Positions 53,230 to 61,991 are shown, counted from the first letter of the stretch. The stretch is 64,000 bases of DNA from Phytoactinopolyspora halophila (GCF_003287285.1 NZ_QMIG01000011.1:1-64000); one strand, 5' to 3'. Notes: generated by a model not told the origin, from the sequence alone. Translations and numbers: made by a program.

Positions 53230-53847
53230 CTAGACGGGACTGAACGTCCAGTCACTGCGCGGGTTGAGCCACGGGAACGGCTTGTCCGGCACCTCCACGC
53301 CCAGTGCCTGGCAAATGGGCTCCCACCCGTCCTGCGGTTTCCACTCCACAAGCCGTTCAGCCGGTACCGACTCGCGGACGGCGGCGAGATGCTGATCGTA
53401 GGCCTTGGTCAGGCGCTCGCTGTCATCCCACTGTTCCGACCCGGCAAAGCGCTCCAGAAGTTCCGTGAGGCCGCAGCCGTCGCCCGTCCACCTGTTCGCC
53501 ACCGCCATGCGTGACACTGGCAACAGCGTCGCGGCCACGCTCTCGTACCACTCCTGCGCACTCTCCCGCTGGGAGAGGATGACCACGGCGTCCGGGTAGT
53601 GGGTGATCAGCTCGTCCCAGCACATAGACGTCGGCCAGTCAACGGCGGCCACGTAGCCCTCATATATCTTGTCCCACTCGACGGGCTCGCCCCGGACGGC
53701 TTTCGTCCAGTCAGCGCCGAGGTCGAATGGATGGCCAGGGATCACGCTCATGTGATAGCAATCGCCGCCCAGTAACTGCTCAAGCGCCTCTTTGAGGGAC
53801 GTCGTTCCAGTGCGAGACGGGCCGGCGCCGATAACCGAAAGACCCAC
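53230..53847 (-). CDS. sulfotransferase family protein, copy B
   Basis: 205 residues with GAGPSRTGTTSLKEALEQLLGGDCYHM as phosphosulfate loop and VVILSQRESAQEWYESV later. Nearly the whole length aligns with copy A at 22893-23513, including VPAERLVEWKPQDGWEPICQALG. GTG start follows GGGAGA, as in copy A. Both end against a convergent gene. Substrate unknown. Confidence 0.82.
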   Translation of the reverse strand: MGLSVIGAGPSRTGTTSLKEALEQLLGGDCYHMSVIPGHPFDLGADWTKAVRGEPVEWDKIYEGYVAAVDWPTSMCWDELITHYPDAVVILSQRESAQEWYESVAATLLPVSRMAVANRWTGDGCGLTELLERFAGSEQWDDSERLTKAYDQHLAAVRESVPAERLVEWKPQDGWEPICQALGVEVPDKPFPWLNPRSDWTFSPV

Positions 53848-53958
53848 TCTGATCTCCCAAGAAGTTTGCCTACAAACGCACGAGTCGTGATGCTACACAG
53901 GCGAATGATCACGACGCAAGACACGGATCGCCTCATAACAGGATGTATCACTTATTTC

Positions 53959-53975
53959 ATCACTTAGTAGGTGAT
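53959..53975. terminator. short palindrome after the GNAT gene
   Basis: ATCACTTAGTAGGTGAT is almost fully symmetric and lies two bases past the GNAT stop, on its downstream side. Confidence 0.4.
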
Positions 53976-53977
53976 CT

Positions 53978-54490
53978 TTAATTCACATGTAGTTTCACCA
54001 TCGCTACTCGAGGCCAGGCATCAAGGCCATGCTCGGCTTCTCGACGGCGAATGGCACGCAGGCCGTCCGGCATCTCCTCGTCAGCGAGGTCCCGAAATCC
54101 CAGCCTCCGGTAGTAGGGCGCGTTCCACGGCACGTCGGTGTAGGCGGTGAGGGTCAGCCCGGCCAGCCCGTGCTCGTACGCCCAATCACTGGCGGCGTCC
54201 ACGAGCCGGCGGCCGAGCCCGCGGCGGGCATGGTGCGGGTGCACCGACACCTGCTCGACATGGCCGAATCCGTCCACGACGTCGAGAAGCACGTACGCCA
54301 CGGGACGGTCGGACTCGTCAGCGATCACCCAGGCGCGACCCGCCTCGTGGAACTCGGTGAGCTGCTCGATTGTCGGCGGAGCGTCGTCGGCGACGGCGTC
54401 CATGCCGAGTTCCCGGAACGGCGCACCCGCCGCCCGCTCGATGTCCTGGAGAACAGGGAGATCATCGGTTCTGGCCAGCCGGATCCTCAC
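53978..54490 (-). CDS. GNAT family N-acetyltransferase
   Basis: 170 residues. VEQVSVHPHHARRGLGRRLVDAASDWA is the acetyl-CoA-binding motif A, and NAPYYRRLGFRDL motif B. Substrate unknown. GTG start follows AAAGAGA and lies within the last 29 bases of the DUF4287 gene, so the two are translated from one mRNA. Confidence 0.88.
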   Translation of the reverse strand: MRIRLARTDDLPVLQDIERAAGAPFRELGMDAVADDAPPTIEQLTEFHEAGRAWVIADESDRPVAYVLLDVVDGFGHVEQVSVHPHHARRGLGRRLVDAASDWAYEHGLAGLTLTAYTDVPWNAPYYRRLGFRDLADEEMPDGLRAIRRREAEHGLDAWPRVAMVKLHVN

Positions 54491-55211
54491 GATCTCTTTC
54501 TACACCATGCTCGAGGAGCTGTTTCAGAACGGCGAACCGCTCGCGCCAGTAGGCTTTCATCTCGGCGGCCGCCTCCGCGCCGGGCAGCTTCTCATGCTCG
54601 ATCGCCACCCGGGCCTTCGTTTCACCCATGGTGGTGAACCCGACGACGATCCGGCTCGCTTCCCCGTTCCAATCCGCCCGGAACGTCTTCGGTGGCGTGG
54701 CCGTACGAACGTCGAGACGGGCCCCGGGAAGCCATTGCTGGCGAAGATCGGCGTCGTCGAACGCCTCGAAGAGGCGCTGCACGGGCACGGCGATCGTCTT
54801 GCTGGCATTTGCCGAGAACGTCCCGTCAGTTCGCTGGCCGGGAGCACGCATGCCGCGCTCCTGCTCGTAAGCGACGGTGATGCTCTGCGCCCACCAGCCT
54901 GGGACACCGTGTTCCTCCACGAGCCACGCGGCGATCTCGGTATGCGTGCGCGACGTGGCGTCCCACCCGTCCAGCAGCGAGAACCACTGGTCCCAGCCTC
55001 GGCCAGTGCGTTCCTGCACGGACGCTTCCGAACGCCGGAGTGCACGGACGCCGTTCTCGGAGGCACTATCGGGTGCTTCTTGCCGGGTCGTGTCCGGGGT
55101 CGATTCCCGAGTGGATGCACCGAGTACCTGACGCCGAGCGGTGGTATAGCTCTCGCCCGTCTTGTCCATACGCGCGCGAACTCGGGATTTGAGCGACTTC
55201 TGCCTGGTCAT
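54462..55211 (-). CDS. DUF4287 and SRPBCC domain protein
   Basis: 249 residues. A basic N-terminal segment, then a DUF4287-type region (WDQWFSLLDGWDATSRTHTEIAAWLVEEHGVPGWWAQSITVAYEQERGMR) and a C-terminal START-like part (KTIAVPVQRLFEAFDDADLRQQWLPG, GFTTMGETKARVAIEHEKLPG). Function unknown; possibly ligand binding. ATG at 55211 has GGGAG six bases before. Confidence 0.82.
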   Translation of the reverse strand: MTRQKSLKSRVRARMDKTGESYTTARRQVLGASTRESTPDTTRQEAPDSASENGVRALRRSEASVQERTGRGWDQWFSLLDGWDATSRTHTEIAAWLVEEHGVPGWWAQSITVAYEQERGMRAPGQRTDGTFSANASKTIAVPVQRLFEAFDDADLRQQWLPGARLDVRTATPPKTFRADWNGEASRIVVGFTTMGETKARVAIEHEKLPGAEAAAEMKAYWRERFAVLKQLLEHGVERDREDPAGQNR

Positions 55212-55422
55212 CACATGCTCCCATCAACGGCGCGGCGACCGGACTCACGCTCCTGGCCGACCCCGCCGGATAGGGCATACTCACCGGCATCCCGAGAACA
55301 TCAACGTCCCCTTTGCCTCCACAACGCCGGTGGCGTGAGCACCGGAACTGGAGGTGAGGCGCGGGATGCGCGCCTCGTCAAGGCTACAGGACCGTCCGCA
55401 TGCACTGCAACACCGACTCTAC

Positions 55423-55452
55423 TTGACACTTATCGAACGTGAGTTCGACAAT
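55423..55452 (+). promoter_or_regulatory. SOS promoter of imuA'
   Basis: TTGACA (55423-55428) and GACAAT (55447-55452) with an 18-base spacer. The perfect LexA box TCGAAC-GTGA-GTTCGA at 55433-55448 fills the spacer and reaches into the -10. The predicted start point coincides with the GTG at 55459. Confidence 0.8.
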
Positions 55453-55458
55453 TGGCGA

Positions 55459-56283
55459 GTGGGAACAGCCAGGCGCCAACGCACGGCAGCGGCGCTGGCC
55501 AGTGTTTCAGGCGCACCCGTCGGTATCGCCTCCGAAAACACGGTCGGCGCGGCTTCCGACGATACCGGTCTACCGGTACTTCCCGCGTTGCAGGCACTGA
55601 TCCCAGCATTGCGGCCGGGCCAGACGATGGAGATCGACGACGCGGGTGGGCTCGCACTGGCACTGCTCGCCGGGCCGTCACGAGCCGGGTCGTGGTGCGG
55701 GATCGTCGGCGTGCCCGACTGCGGAATCGTCGCGGCCTCCGAACTGGGATGCGATCTCGACCGGCTGCTCCTGGTCGACGAGCCAGGCGAGCGCTGGGCC
55801 GACGTCGTGGCCACCCTGCTCGAGGCGGTCGATGTCGTCCTGCTGCGCCCGCCCACCCGGCCGCAGATCAACCTCGCCCGCCGGTTGGTGGCGCTGGCGC
55901 GCACATCCGGGGCGGTACTCCTCGTGGCCGGCGCCCCCTGGGAAGGCTCGGCAGCCCGGCTGCGGATCGAATCGTCGCTGTGGCTAGGCGTGGAACAGGG
56001 CCACGGGCACCTGCGTAGCCGCCGCGTGAAGGCCGTCGCCGAAGGGCGGCTCACCGGCGGGCGCCCTCGCTCTGCCTGGTTGTGGCTCCCCGGATCAGAC
56101 GGCTCGGTGAGCGATGCCGGGCTCGCCCCGGTTCCCGACCTCAACACCCCGGACGAGCACGGCAGCACGGCCGAGCACGGCAGCACGGACGGGCGGACCC
56201 TGCCGGCGGCCAAGCAGACGCCATCCGATCCGGCGGCACTGGCGAACCCGAACGCGTCGACAACCAGCACCGATGTGGCCTGA
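55459..56283 (+). CDS. imuA': ImuA'-like RecA-fold mutasome protein
   Basis: About 274 residues. Weak RecA-like features: PALRPGQTMEIDDAGGLALALLAGPSRAGSWCGIVGVPDCGIVAASELGCDLDRLLLVDEPGERWADVVATLLEAVDVVLLRPP, with the Walker A degenerate. The end is a low-complexity tail with repeated EHGST. ImuA' and ImuB bring DnaE2 to lesions. The frame is open upstream through the LexA box, but GTG 55459 matches the predicted leaderless start. imuB lies 2.6 kb away rather than adjacent. Confidence 0.82.
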   Translation: MGTARRQRTAAALASVSGAPVGIASENTVGAASDDTGLPVLPALQALIPALRPGQTMEIDDAGGLALALLAGPSRAGSWCGIVGVPDCGIVAASELGCDLDRLLLVDEPGERWADVVATLLEAVDVVLLRPPTRPQINLARRLVALARTSGAVLLVAGAPWEGSAARLRIESSLWLGVEQGHGHLRSRRVKAVAEGRLTGGRPRSAWLWLPGSDGSVSDAGLAPVPDLNTPDEHGSTAEHGSTDGRTLPAAKQTPSDPAALANPNASTTSTDVA

Positions 56284-56308
56284 CGGCCGCCGGTACGGTA
56301 TCCGTGAC

Positions 56309-56341
56309 TCGTGATGATCGTGGTTGTGCCCGCGATCACGA
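56309..56341. terminator. hairpin between imuA' and the convergent oxidoreductase
   Basis: TCGTGAT and ATCACGA pair over 7 bp around 19 bases, overlapping the stop codon of the minus-strand gene. Confidence 0.45.
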
Positions 56342-57142
56342 AATCCGGCCGCCGTGCCGGTCCAGCCGCTCGATCAGGAAATCTTCCCAGGTTCGCCGGC
56401 CCACCGCCCGTTCGGGCGCCAGATTCGCACCGTCCCGAAATGCACGGGCCGCCGCGCCAGGAACCCTGACGGGTACCATCAGCCGGTGCCGGCGAGCCGC
56501 CCGCAGATACCCGCGGAGCAACTCGTTCATCCCATAGACCCGGGGTCCGGCGATGTCGGGCACGAGGCCGGCTGGTTCGCCGAGAGCGAGCTCGACGAGC
56601 CGCGTCGCGACTTCGTCGGCGTCAACCGGCTGGAAGCGAAAGCCAGCCGGGACCGGCATCACCGGCAGTTTCGCCATGCCTCGGGCCGCCGTCAGGATCA
56701 GGTCATGGAATTGGGTGGCACGCACGGTGGTCCATGGCAGTCCGGAGTCGGCAACGACGTGCTCGGCGGCCCGCTTGGCGGCGAAGTAGCCGAACATGGC
56801 GCGATCGACGCCGCTGACGACGGGGACACGTTCGGCACCGACCACCGAGATGTAGACCAGGTGTGGCGCCCCGGCCCGCGACGCCGCCCGGACCAGCGTG
56901 CGAGCCTTGTCCTCATCACCTTTGGAGCTGCCCGCACAGTGCACGATGGTCTCGACTCCGTCCACCGCGGCATCAAGCCCTTCGCCGGTGGCCAGATCGC
57001 CGACCACGTACTCGATACCGTCCCCGGGATCGTGGCCGCTCCGGCTGAGAACCCGCACTTCGCAACCAGCATCCAGCAAACGGGGCGTGACGAGGCGCCC
57101 GAGCGTGCCCGTTCCGCCGGTCACCAGAAGGTGGGAGGTCAT
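56336..57142 (-). CDS. NAD(P)-binding epimerase/NmrA-like oxidoreductase
   Basis: 268 residues, atypical short-chain dehydrogenase: LLVTGGTGTLGRLVTPRLLDAGCEVRVLSRS, VHCAGSS, YISVVGAERV and YFAAKRAAEHVVADSGLPWTTVRATQFHDL. ATG at 57142 follows GGAGGG. It is divergent from an ECF41-type sigma gene; such sigma factors usually sit beside carboxymuconolactone decarboxylase, oxidoreductase or epimerase genes and control them, so this is its likely target. Substrate unknown. Confidence 0.85.
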   Translation of the reverse strand: MTSHLLVTGGTGTLGRLVTPRLLDAGCEVRVLSRSGHDPGDGIEYVVGDLATGEGLDAAVDGVETIVHCAGSSKGDEDKARTLVRAASRAGAPHLVYISVVGAERVPVVSGVDRAMFGYFAAKRAAEHVVADSGLPWTTVRATQFHDLILTAARGMAKLPVMPVPAGFRFQPVDADEVATRLVELALGEPAGLVPDIAGPRVYGMNELLRGYLRAARRHRLMVPVRVPGAAARAFRDGANLAPERAVGRRTWEDFLIERLDRHGGRIS

Positions 57143-57178
57143 GGTCCCTCCAATCGCTCGATCGGGATTCGATCTCCC

Positions 57179-57205
57179 CGTCACATCAGCGAGGTTTCGG
57201 GGGTC
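57179..57205 (+). promoter_or_regulatory. candidate ECF41 (SigJ) autoregulated promoter
   Basis: CGTCACA, 16 bases, GGTC, compared with the known ECF41 promoter TGTCACA-N16-CGTC: nine of eleven positions agree and the spacing is exact. It is 39 bases before the sigma gene start. I saw no equally good copy towards the divergent gene. Confidence 0.5.
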
Positions 57206-57243
57206 TACCTTCATGACACCCCGTGGCGGAGGAACGTGACGTG

Positions 57244-58203
57244 ATGGACGAGAAGGCATGGTTGACCGAGCGTTTCGAGGACCACCGGGCCCGCCTGCGC
57301 GCGGTGGCCTACCAGATGCTCGGCTCGTTCAACGACGCCGACGATGCCGTCCAAGAAGCCTGGCTGCGCGTCAGCCGCGCCGGCGCCGGCAATGTCGAGA
57401 ACGTCGGTGGGTGGCTGACGACGGTCGTGGCGCGGGTGTGCCTGAACATGCTGCGCACGCGGGAAAGACGGCGCGAGGAATCCTTCGACGTGCACCTGCC
57501 CGACCCCGTCGTCAGCCGCGCCGACGAGGGCGATCCCGAGCAGGAAGCGTTGCTGGCCGACTCGGTCGGGCTGGCACTCCTCGTGGTGCTCGACACCCTC
57601 AAGCCTGCCGAGCGGCTCGCGTTCGTGCTGCACGACATGTTCGCCGTGCCGTTCGATCAGATCGCCCCGATGGTCGAACGCTCCCCGGCCGCCGCCAGAC
57701 AGCTCGCCAGCCGTGCCCGCCACCGCGTGCGAGGAGCGGCGCCGGATCCCGATTCCGATCTCACACGCCAGCGCGAAGTGGTCGATGCCTACTTCGCCGC
57801 CGTCCGGGATGGCGACCTCGACGCCCTCGTCGCCGTGCTCGCCCCCGACGTCGTGCTGCGGGCCGACGGCGGCACGGCGCGCGCTCGCCACACCTCCGTG
57901 ATCCGGGGAGCAAGAGACGTGGCCGCTCAGGCAGCCAAGGCCACGCGGCTCGCTCCGTTCGTGCAACCAGCGCTGATCAACGGAACCGCCGGGGCAGTGG
58001 CTATCGCCGGAGGGCGGGCGTTCTCCATCATGGCCTTCACCGTGGCACACGGGCAGATCGCCACCATCGACGTGCTCGTGGACCCCGAACGCCTCGCCCA
58101 CCTCGACCTGGAAGCCTTCGGCATCACGCCGAGCATCGTCACTGCGGAGGGTGTCACTGCCGAGGGTCGTTTCCGACCAGACCGTCCACGGCCTCGCAAA
58201 TGA
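57244..58203 (+). CDS. sigJ: ECF41-type RNA polymerase sigma factor (SigJ)
   Basis: 319 residues. Sigma-2 region RAVAYQMLGSFNDADDAVQEAWLRV, sigma-4 region LKPAERLAFVLHDMFAVPFDQIAPMVERSPAAARQLASRARHRV, and a C-terminal SnoaL/NTF2-like domain with VVLRADGGTARA, the modified DGGG motif. In this group the C-terminal domain replaces an anti-sigma factor. ATG at 57244 with GGAGG 11 bases before; GTG 57241 is an alternative. Confidence 0.9.
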   Translation: MDEKAWLTERFEDHRARLRAVAYQMLGSFNDADDAVQEAWLRVSRAGAGNVENVGGWLTTVVARVCLNMLRTRERRREESFDVHLPDPVVSRADEGDPEQEALLADSVGLALLVVLDTLKPAERLAFVLHDMFAVPFDQIAPMVERSPAAARQLASRARHRVRGAAPDPDSDLTRQREVVDAYFAAVRDGDLDALVAVLAPDVVLRADGGTARARHTSVIRGARDVAAQAAKATRLAPFVQPALINGTAGAVAIAGGRAFSIMAFTVAHGQIATIDVLVDPERLAHLDLEAFGITPSIVTAEGVTAEGRFRPDRPRPRK

Positions 58204-58330
58204 GGTCGGCGTGGCCGGTGTGGCGGAGGTACTCCTCGATCGTGTCGATCAAGGGACGGCGGAGGTCGGGACGCTCGCCAGAGGGAGTGGCGAATGTCGA
58301 TGGCTGGTCGAGGTTGCTATACGCGAGCAC
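58154..58330 (-). pseudogene. 3' remnant of a DinB/DUF664-family gene
   Basis: A minus-strand frame of 58 residues ending LRRPLIDTIEEYLRHTGHADLICEAVDG matches the C-terminal end of mini-DinB (DUF664) proteins, where IEEYARHxGHADLLRExIDG is conserved. The N-terminal two thirds, including the first metal His, are missing. It lies 11 bases after the VOC gene and overlaps the end of sigJ by 50 bases. Confidence 0.6.
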
Positions 58331-58341
58331 GTGCCGTCCGA

Positions 58342-58728
58342 TCAGGGGCGGCGGTTCGCAAGGACGCAGAACTCGTTGCCCTCTGGGTCGGCAAGTACGA
58401 TCCAGCTCTCCTCGCCTTGGCCGACGTCGACGTGTCGAGCACCTAGGTCGAGCAGCCGACGAACTTCTTCGTCCTGCTCCCTGTCGGTTGGGTTGACGTC
58501 GATGTGGAGCCTGTTCTTGCCGCTCTTGCCCTCGGGCACGTGCGCGAATGTCAACGTCGGTGGCACTGGGCCAAGGTGGTTCTTGCCTTCAGGCACCAAA
58601 GGGGAGCCAATCGTGACAATTCCGTCGTCTTCATCTTGCACCTCGTAGTCCAGGACCGAGCACCAGAACCGGGCAAGACCGTGGGGCTCGGCACAGTCGA
58701 TCGCAAGCTCGGTGAACTTACTGGTCAT
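58342..58728 (-). CDS. VOC family (glyoxalase-like) protein
   Basis: 128 residues: FTELAIDCAEPHGLARFWCSVLDYEV, NRLHIDVNP, and the closing LADPEGNEFCVLANRRP. This VOC subgroup is widespread in actinobacteria; activity unknown. GGGAGG precedes ATG 58728. Followed by a DinB remnant and divergent from the imuB SOS promoter, 60 bases away. Confidence 0.88.
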   Translation of the reverse strand: MTSKFTELAIDCAEPHGLARFWCSVLDYEVQDEDDGIVTIGSPLVPEGKNHLGPVPPTLTFAHVPEGKSGKNRLHIDVNPTDREQDEEVRRLLDLGARHVDVGQGEESWIVLADPEGNEFCVLANRRP

Positions 58729-58788
58729 GTCAGGACCTCCCAGTCACGTAGCAGAGTCCGCCAAACGCCACACACTAAACCATTCCAC

Positions 58789-58818
58789 TTGACATTTGTC
58801 GAACACCCGTTCGATAGT
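58789..58818 (+). promoter_or_regulatory. SOS promoter of imuB
   Basis: TTGACA (58789-58794) and GATAGT (58813-58818) with an 18-base spacer; the perfect LexA box TCGAAC-ACCC-GTTCGA lies at 58799-58814. The layout is the same, base for base in spacing, as at imuA'. Confidence 0.8.
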
Positions 58819-58860
58819 TGAGGGTGTAGGCAATCGCGCCGGGCAGCAAGGGGTAGGTCG

Positions 58861-60402
58861 ATGAACGCGCCGCGGGTTCTCGTCGTGTGGTGTCCGGACT
58901 GGCCGCTGATCGCCGCCGGTACGGAGCCTTCCAGCACCGCCGTCGTCGTGTCCTCGGGCCGGGTCGCGGCGTGCACGGCGGCCGCCCGGACGGCCGGGGT
59001 GCGCCGCGGCCAGAAACTCCGCGACGCACAGCGTTACTGCCCCGACGTCACCGTGCTGGAGGAGGATCCCGAGGGCGAGACGCGCGCATTCGAGCACGTG
59101 CTCTCCGCCATCGAGGATCTCTGCCCACGGGTGGAGGTGGTACGCCCGGGGCTGGCCGCCATCCCCGCTCGGGGGCCGAGCCGTTACTACGGTGGCGAGG
59201 AAGCCGTCGCGTCCCGGGTGCGCGACGCCGTGCTGGAGCGCAACTTCATCTGTGCCGTCGGGGTCGCCGACGGCGTCTTCGCGGCCGATCTCGCCGCCCG
59301 GACCGCCTACGACGATCACGACGGGCTCTGCCTCGTCCCGTCCTCGAAGACGTCGGAATTCCTGGCACCGCACCCCGTGTCGGCGCTGGACATGCCAGAT
59401 CTGGCCGGCATTCTCACGCGACTCGGCATCCGCACGCTGGGTGACCTCGCCGCGCTACCGGCGCACGAGGTGCTCTCGCGGTTCGGCTCCGCGGGCGGTA
59501 CCGCGCACCGGCTGGCCTCCGGCGGGCAGGCCCGGCCCCCGGCTGCCCGGCCTACCGAGGAAGATCTCTCCGTGCACCTCGATTTCGATCCTCCGCTCGA
59601 TCACTCGGAGCCCGCCGTCTTCGCCGCCAAGAGCCTGGCCGATCAGATGCACGCCAAGCTCGGCGAGCGCGGGCTGGCGTGCGTACGAGTCGAGATCGAA
59701 GTGAACACGACGGACGGCCAGACCCGATCCCGGCTGTGGCGGCACGATGGACTGCTGTCCAGCCTCGCCGTCGCCGAACGGGTGCGCTGGCAGCTGGACG
59801 CCTGGCGCACCGCGGGCCAGCTCACCGGAGACCTGACCCACTTGCTGCTCACACCCGACCAGGTGGTGGTCGACACCGGCCGGCAGCTGGCCCTGTGGGG
59901 ACAGTCCGAGGTGAACGAGCGGGTTGCCCGGGCCGCCACCCGGCTCCAGGTCATGCTCGGGCACGCGGCGGTCACCCGCCCACAGCTCGCGGGTGGCCGC
60001 GGCCCGGGCGAACAGGCCGCCCGCGTGCCGTGGGGCGACTCCCTCACCACCGCGTCTCCCGCCAACCGCCCGTGGCCGGGACGGATCCCGCGCCCGGCCC
60101 CGTCCACGGTTCATACCCAGCCGCAGCCCGTCCAGGTACTCGACGCGTCGGGAGCCCACGTCACGGTCAGCGGTCGTTCGGCGGTGTCCGCGCCACCCGC
60201 GCGGCTCGTCGTGAGCCACGCGTCGCGCAAGGAGGAGCTGGCCATCACGGGCTGGACCGGGCCATGGCCGGTCCGGGAGTACTGGTGGGAACGGAGCCGG
60301 CACCGGCGCTATGCCCGGTTTCAGGTCATCACCGACGACGGCCGTGCCTGGCTGCTCACGGTGGAGCAGGGCCGATGGTGGCTCGAAGCGGCCTACACCT
60401 AA
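58861..60402 (+). CDS. imuB: ImuB, Y-family polymerase-like mutasome protein
   Basis: 513 residues. The Y-family core is present (RVAACTAAARTAGVRRGQKLRDAQRYCPDV; ILTRLGIRTLGDLAALPAHEVLSRFG), but the first strand reads VLVVWCPDWPLIAAGTE without the catalytic acidic residues, so it should not polymerise. QLALWG at residues 342-347 is the clamp-binding motif that anchors the mutasome in mycobacteria. A long C-terminal part follows. ATG at 58861 has AAGGGG seven bases before. Confidence 0.93.
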   Translation: MNAPRVLVVWCPDWPLIAAGTEPSSTAVVVSSGRVAACTAAARTAGVRRGQKLRDAQRYCPDVTVLEEDPEGETRAFEHVLSAIEDLCPRVEVVRPGLAAIPARGPSRYYGGEEAVASRVRDAVLERNFICAVGVADGVFAADLAARTAYDDHDGLCLVPSSKTSEFLAPHPVSALDMPDLAGILTRLGIRTLGDLAALPAHEVLSRFGSAGGTAHRLASGGQARPPAARPTEEDLSVHLDFDPPLDHSEPAVFAAKSLADQMHAKLGERGLACVRVEIEVNTTDGQTRSRLWRHDGLLSSLAVAERVRWQLDAWRTAGQLTGDLTHLLLTPDQVVVDTGRQLALWGQSEVNERVARAATRLQVMLGHAAVTRPQLAGGRGPGEQAARVPWGDSLTTASPANRPWPGRIPRPAPSTVHTQPQPVQVLDASGAHVTVSGRSAVSAPPARLVVSHASRKEELAITGWTGPWPVREYWWERSRHRRYARFQVITDDGRAWLLTVEQGRWWLEAAYT

Positions 60403-60404
60403 GA

Positions 60405-60450
60405 AGCCGGTTGCCGTTCCCGTCACGGTGACGGGGAACAGCAACCGGCT
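60405..60450. terminator. long stem-loop after imuB
   Basis: Arms of 21-22 bases pair at about 20 positions with one bulge and a CGG loop, two bases past the imuB stop. The convergent gene ends 30 bases on, so it serves both. Confidence 0.75.
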
Positions 60451-60479
60451 CGCAAGGACGAGCTAGCCGAAGGGCGGCC

Positions 60480-61991
60480 TCAGTGGTCCCACTCCACCAT
60501 CGGCCGGCAATCCTCGGGATCGAGATCCTCGTCGCTTCCCGGCCTGATCACCTCGGTGCCCCCGGGGTCGGTGTAGCACTCGGCGTCGTCTTCCGTGGAG
60601 TCGTAGATGAGCTCGCCTTCGTCGTCGTACCCGCGCAGCGCCAGACGCCCGGCATCGTTGCCGTCGTGCGGGAAGAACCAGTAGCCGTCACGCATGATCG
60701 CGTCCTGTTCCGGGCCGCCCGAGGTCTGCACCGTCACGCGGTCGACGGAACTCGTGTACAGCCCGAACGTGGCCCGCTTCGACTCGACCGGCGCTGTCAG
60801 GTATGGGGAGTCCTTGGCCTCGGAGCTCCCGAAGAGCGCACCCCCGGCGTTATTCCCGGAACTGCCGAACTCGCACAGCAGCTTGGTGTCGCCCCGCTGC
60901 GCGATCACCCAGCCGGTCGGCACATACGCGTCGACGTCGGTTTCGGCCGTCAGGCCGAATACGGGCTCGAAGCCTTCCCAGCTCGGCGCGGATTCGGTGC
61001 ACTTCTGCAGCGCCTCCTGGACATCCGCGTCGTCCATCTCCTCGGTCTGCGGCGCCGGTTCCGTGTCGGTGCGGGAGAAGTCGAGCTCCTCTTCGTCCGG
61101 TTCCGAGAACCGCTCGCGAGCCTCTCTCTGCTCCGATGCGTTCTCGAGCTCGGCCGCGTCGATCTGGAGCTCCGGATCGGTGACGAACGCGAATGCCTGG
61201 TCGAGATCGATGTCCACGCCCGAGACCGGTTCGGTGCTGTTGTTCCCGAACAGGTCGTGGATGCCCACGCTGACGAGGGAGCCGTCGGCACGCTCGTGGA
61301 TGACGCCGAATTCCAGGTTCCTCTCGGCGTCGCCCTCGTTCACCCAGGCGGTTTCGTCCGTACCTGGGATGTCCTGCTCGGTGCAGCTGTCCGAGTCCAT
61401 CTCGCAGCCGACGTAGTGAGCGATCGACTCGAACGCATGGTCCGAAGACTCGACATAGTCCGGCGTGGTGACGGCGACCTGGACCAAGCCCAGACCGTCC
61501 TCACCCGGAACCGACCATCCCAGCTTGGTGCCCACATACAGCGCTCCGTCCGCGCCACTGCCTTGCTGCCCACCGGTCACCTCGTCGGGCAGGTGCTCCT
61601 GCTCCGGATCGAAATGCTCGATGGCGGTGTCCAGCAGAAGCTGCCTCGTCTTCGAGAACTCACCGATCCCGGGAGGCCGCTCGCTCTCGGTTGGCTGCTC
61701 GCTCTCCTCCGATGTCCCTGCCCGGCCCTGCTCGGCGGACATGCCATCGCCAGCACTTCCGCCGGCCACATCAAGCTCCGGGCCACCGGGATCCTCGCCG
61801 GGAACGACCAGCGCCGCGCCGGTCACCAGCGCCGTCGCGCCGGCCACTCCCGAACCCCACGCGGCCATCCGTCGCCGCCGAAGGTGCCGCCTTCCGCGGC
61901 TCACGTCGTCCGACGCCGTCGATGCCATGGGCGGCTCGCCGCTGAATCGCACGTCGTCGAACATCCTTCTGATCTGATCGTCGCTGTTCAT
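60480..61991 (-). CDS. membrane protein paired with a SigE-type sigma factor, possible anti-sigma
   Basis: 503 residues. About 40 cytoplasmic residues rich in Arg end in GRRHLRRRRM, followed by one membrane helix (AAWGSGVAGATALVTGAALVV) and a long acidic extracytoplasmic part with several Cys. The ATG overlaps the sigma gene stop (ATGA). The layout is that of the membrane partners of SigE-family sigma factors in actinobacteria; no classical zinc anti-sigma motif is seen. Confidence 0.75.
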   Translation of the reverse strand: MNSDDQIRRMFDDVRFSGEPPMASTASDDVSRGRRHLRRRRMAAWGSGVAGATALVTGAALVVPGEDPGGPELDVAGGSAGDGMSAEQGRAGTSEESEQPTESERPPGIGEFSKTRQLLLDTAIEHFDPEQEHLPDEVTGGQQGSGADGALYVGTKLGWSVPGEDGLGLVQVAVTTPDYVESSDHAFESIAHYVGCEMDSDSCTEQDIPGTDETAWVNEGDAERNLEFGVIHERADGSLVSVGIHDLFGNNSTEPVSGVDIDLDQAFAFVTDPELQIDAAELENASEQREARERFSEPDEEELDFSRTDTEPAPQTEEMDDADVQEALQKCTESAPSWEGFEPVFGLTAETDVDAYVPTGWVIAQRGDTKLLCEFGSSGNNAGGALFGSSEAKDSPYLTAPVESKRATFGLYTSSVDRVTVQTSGGPEQDAIMRDGYWFFPHDGNDAGRLALRGYDDEGELIYDSTEDDAECYTDPGGTEVIRPGSDEDLDPEDCRPMVEWDH

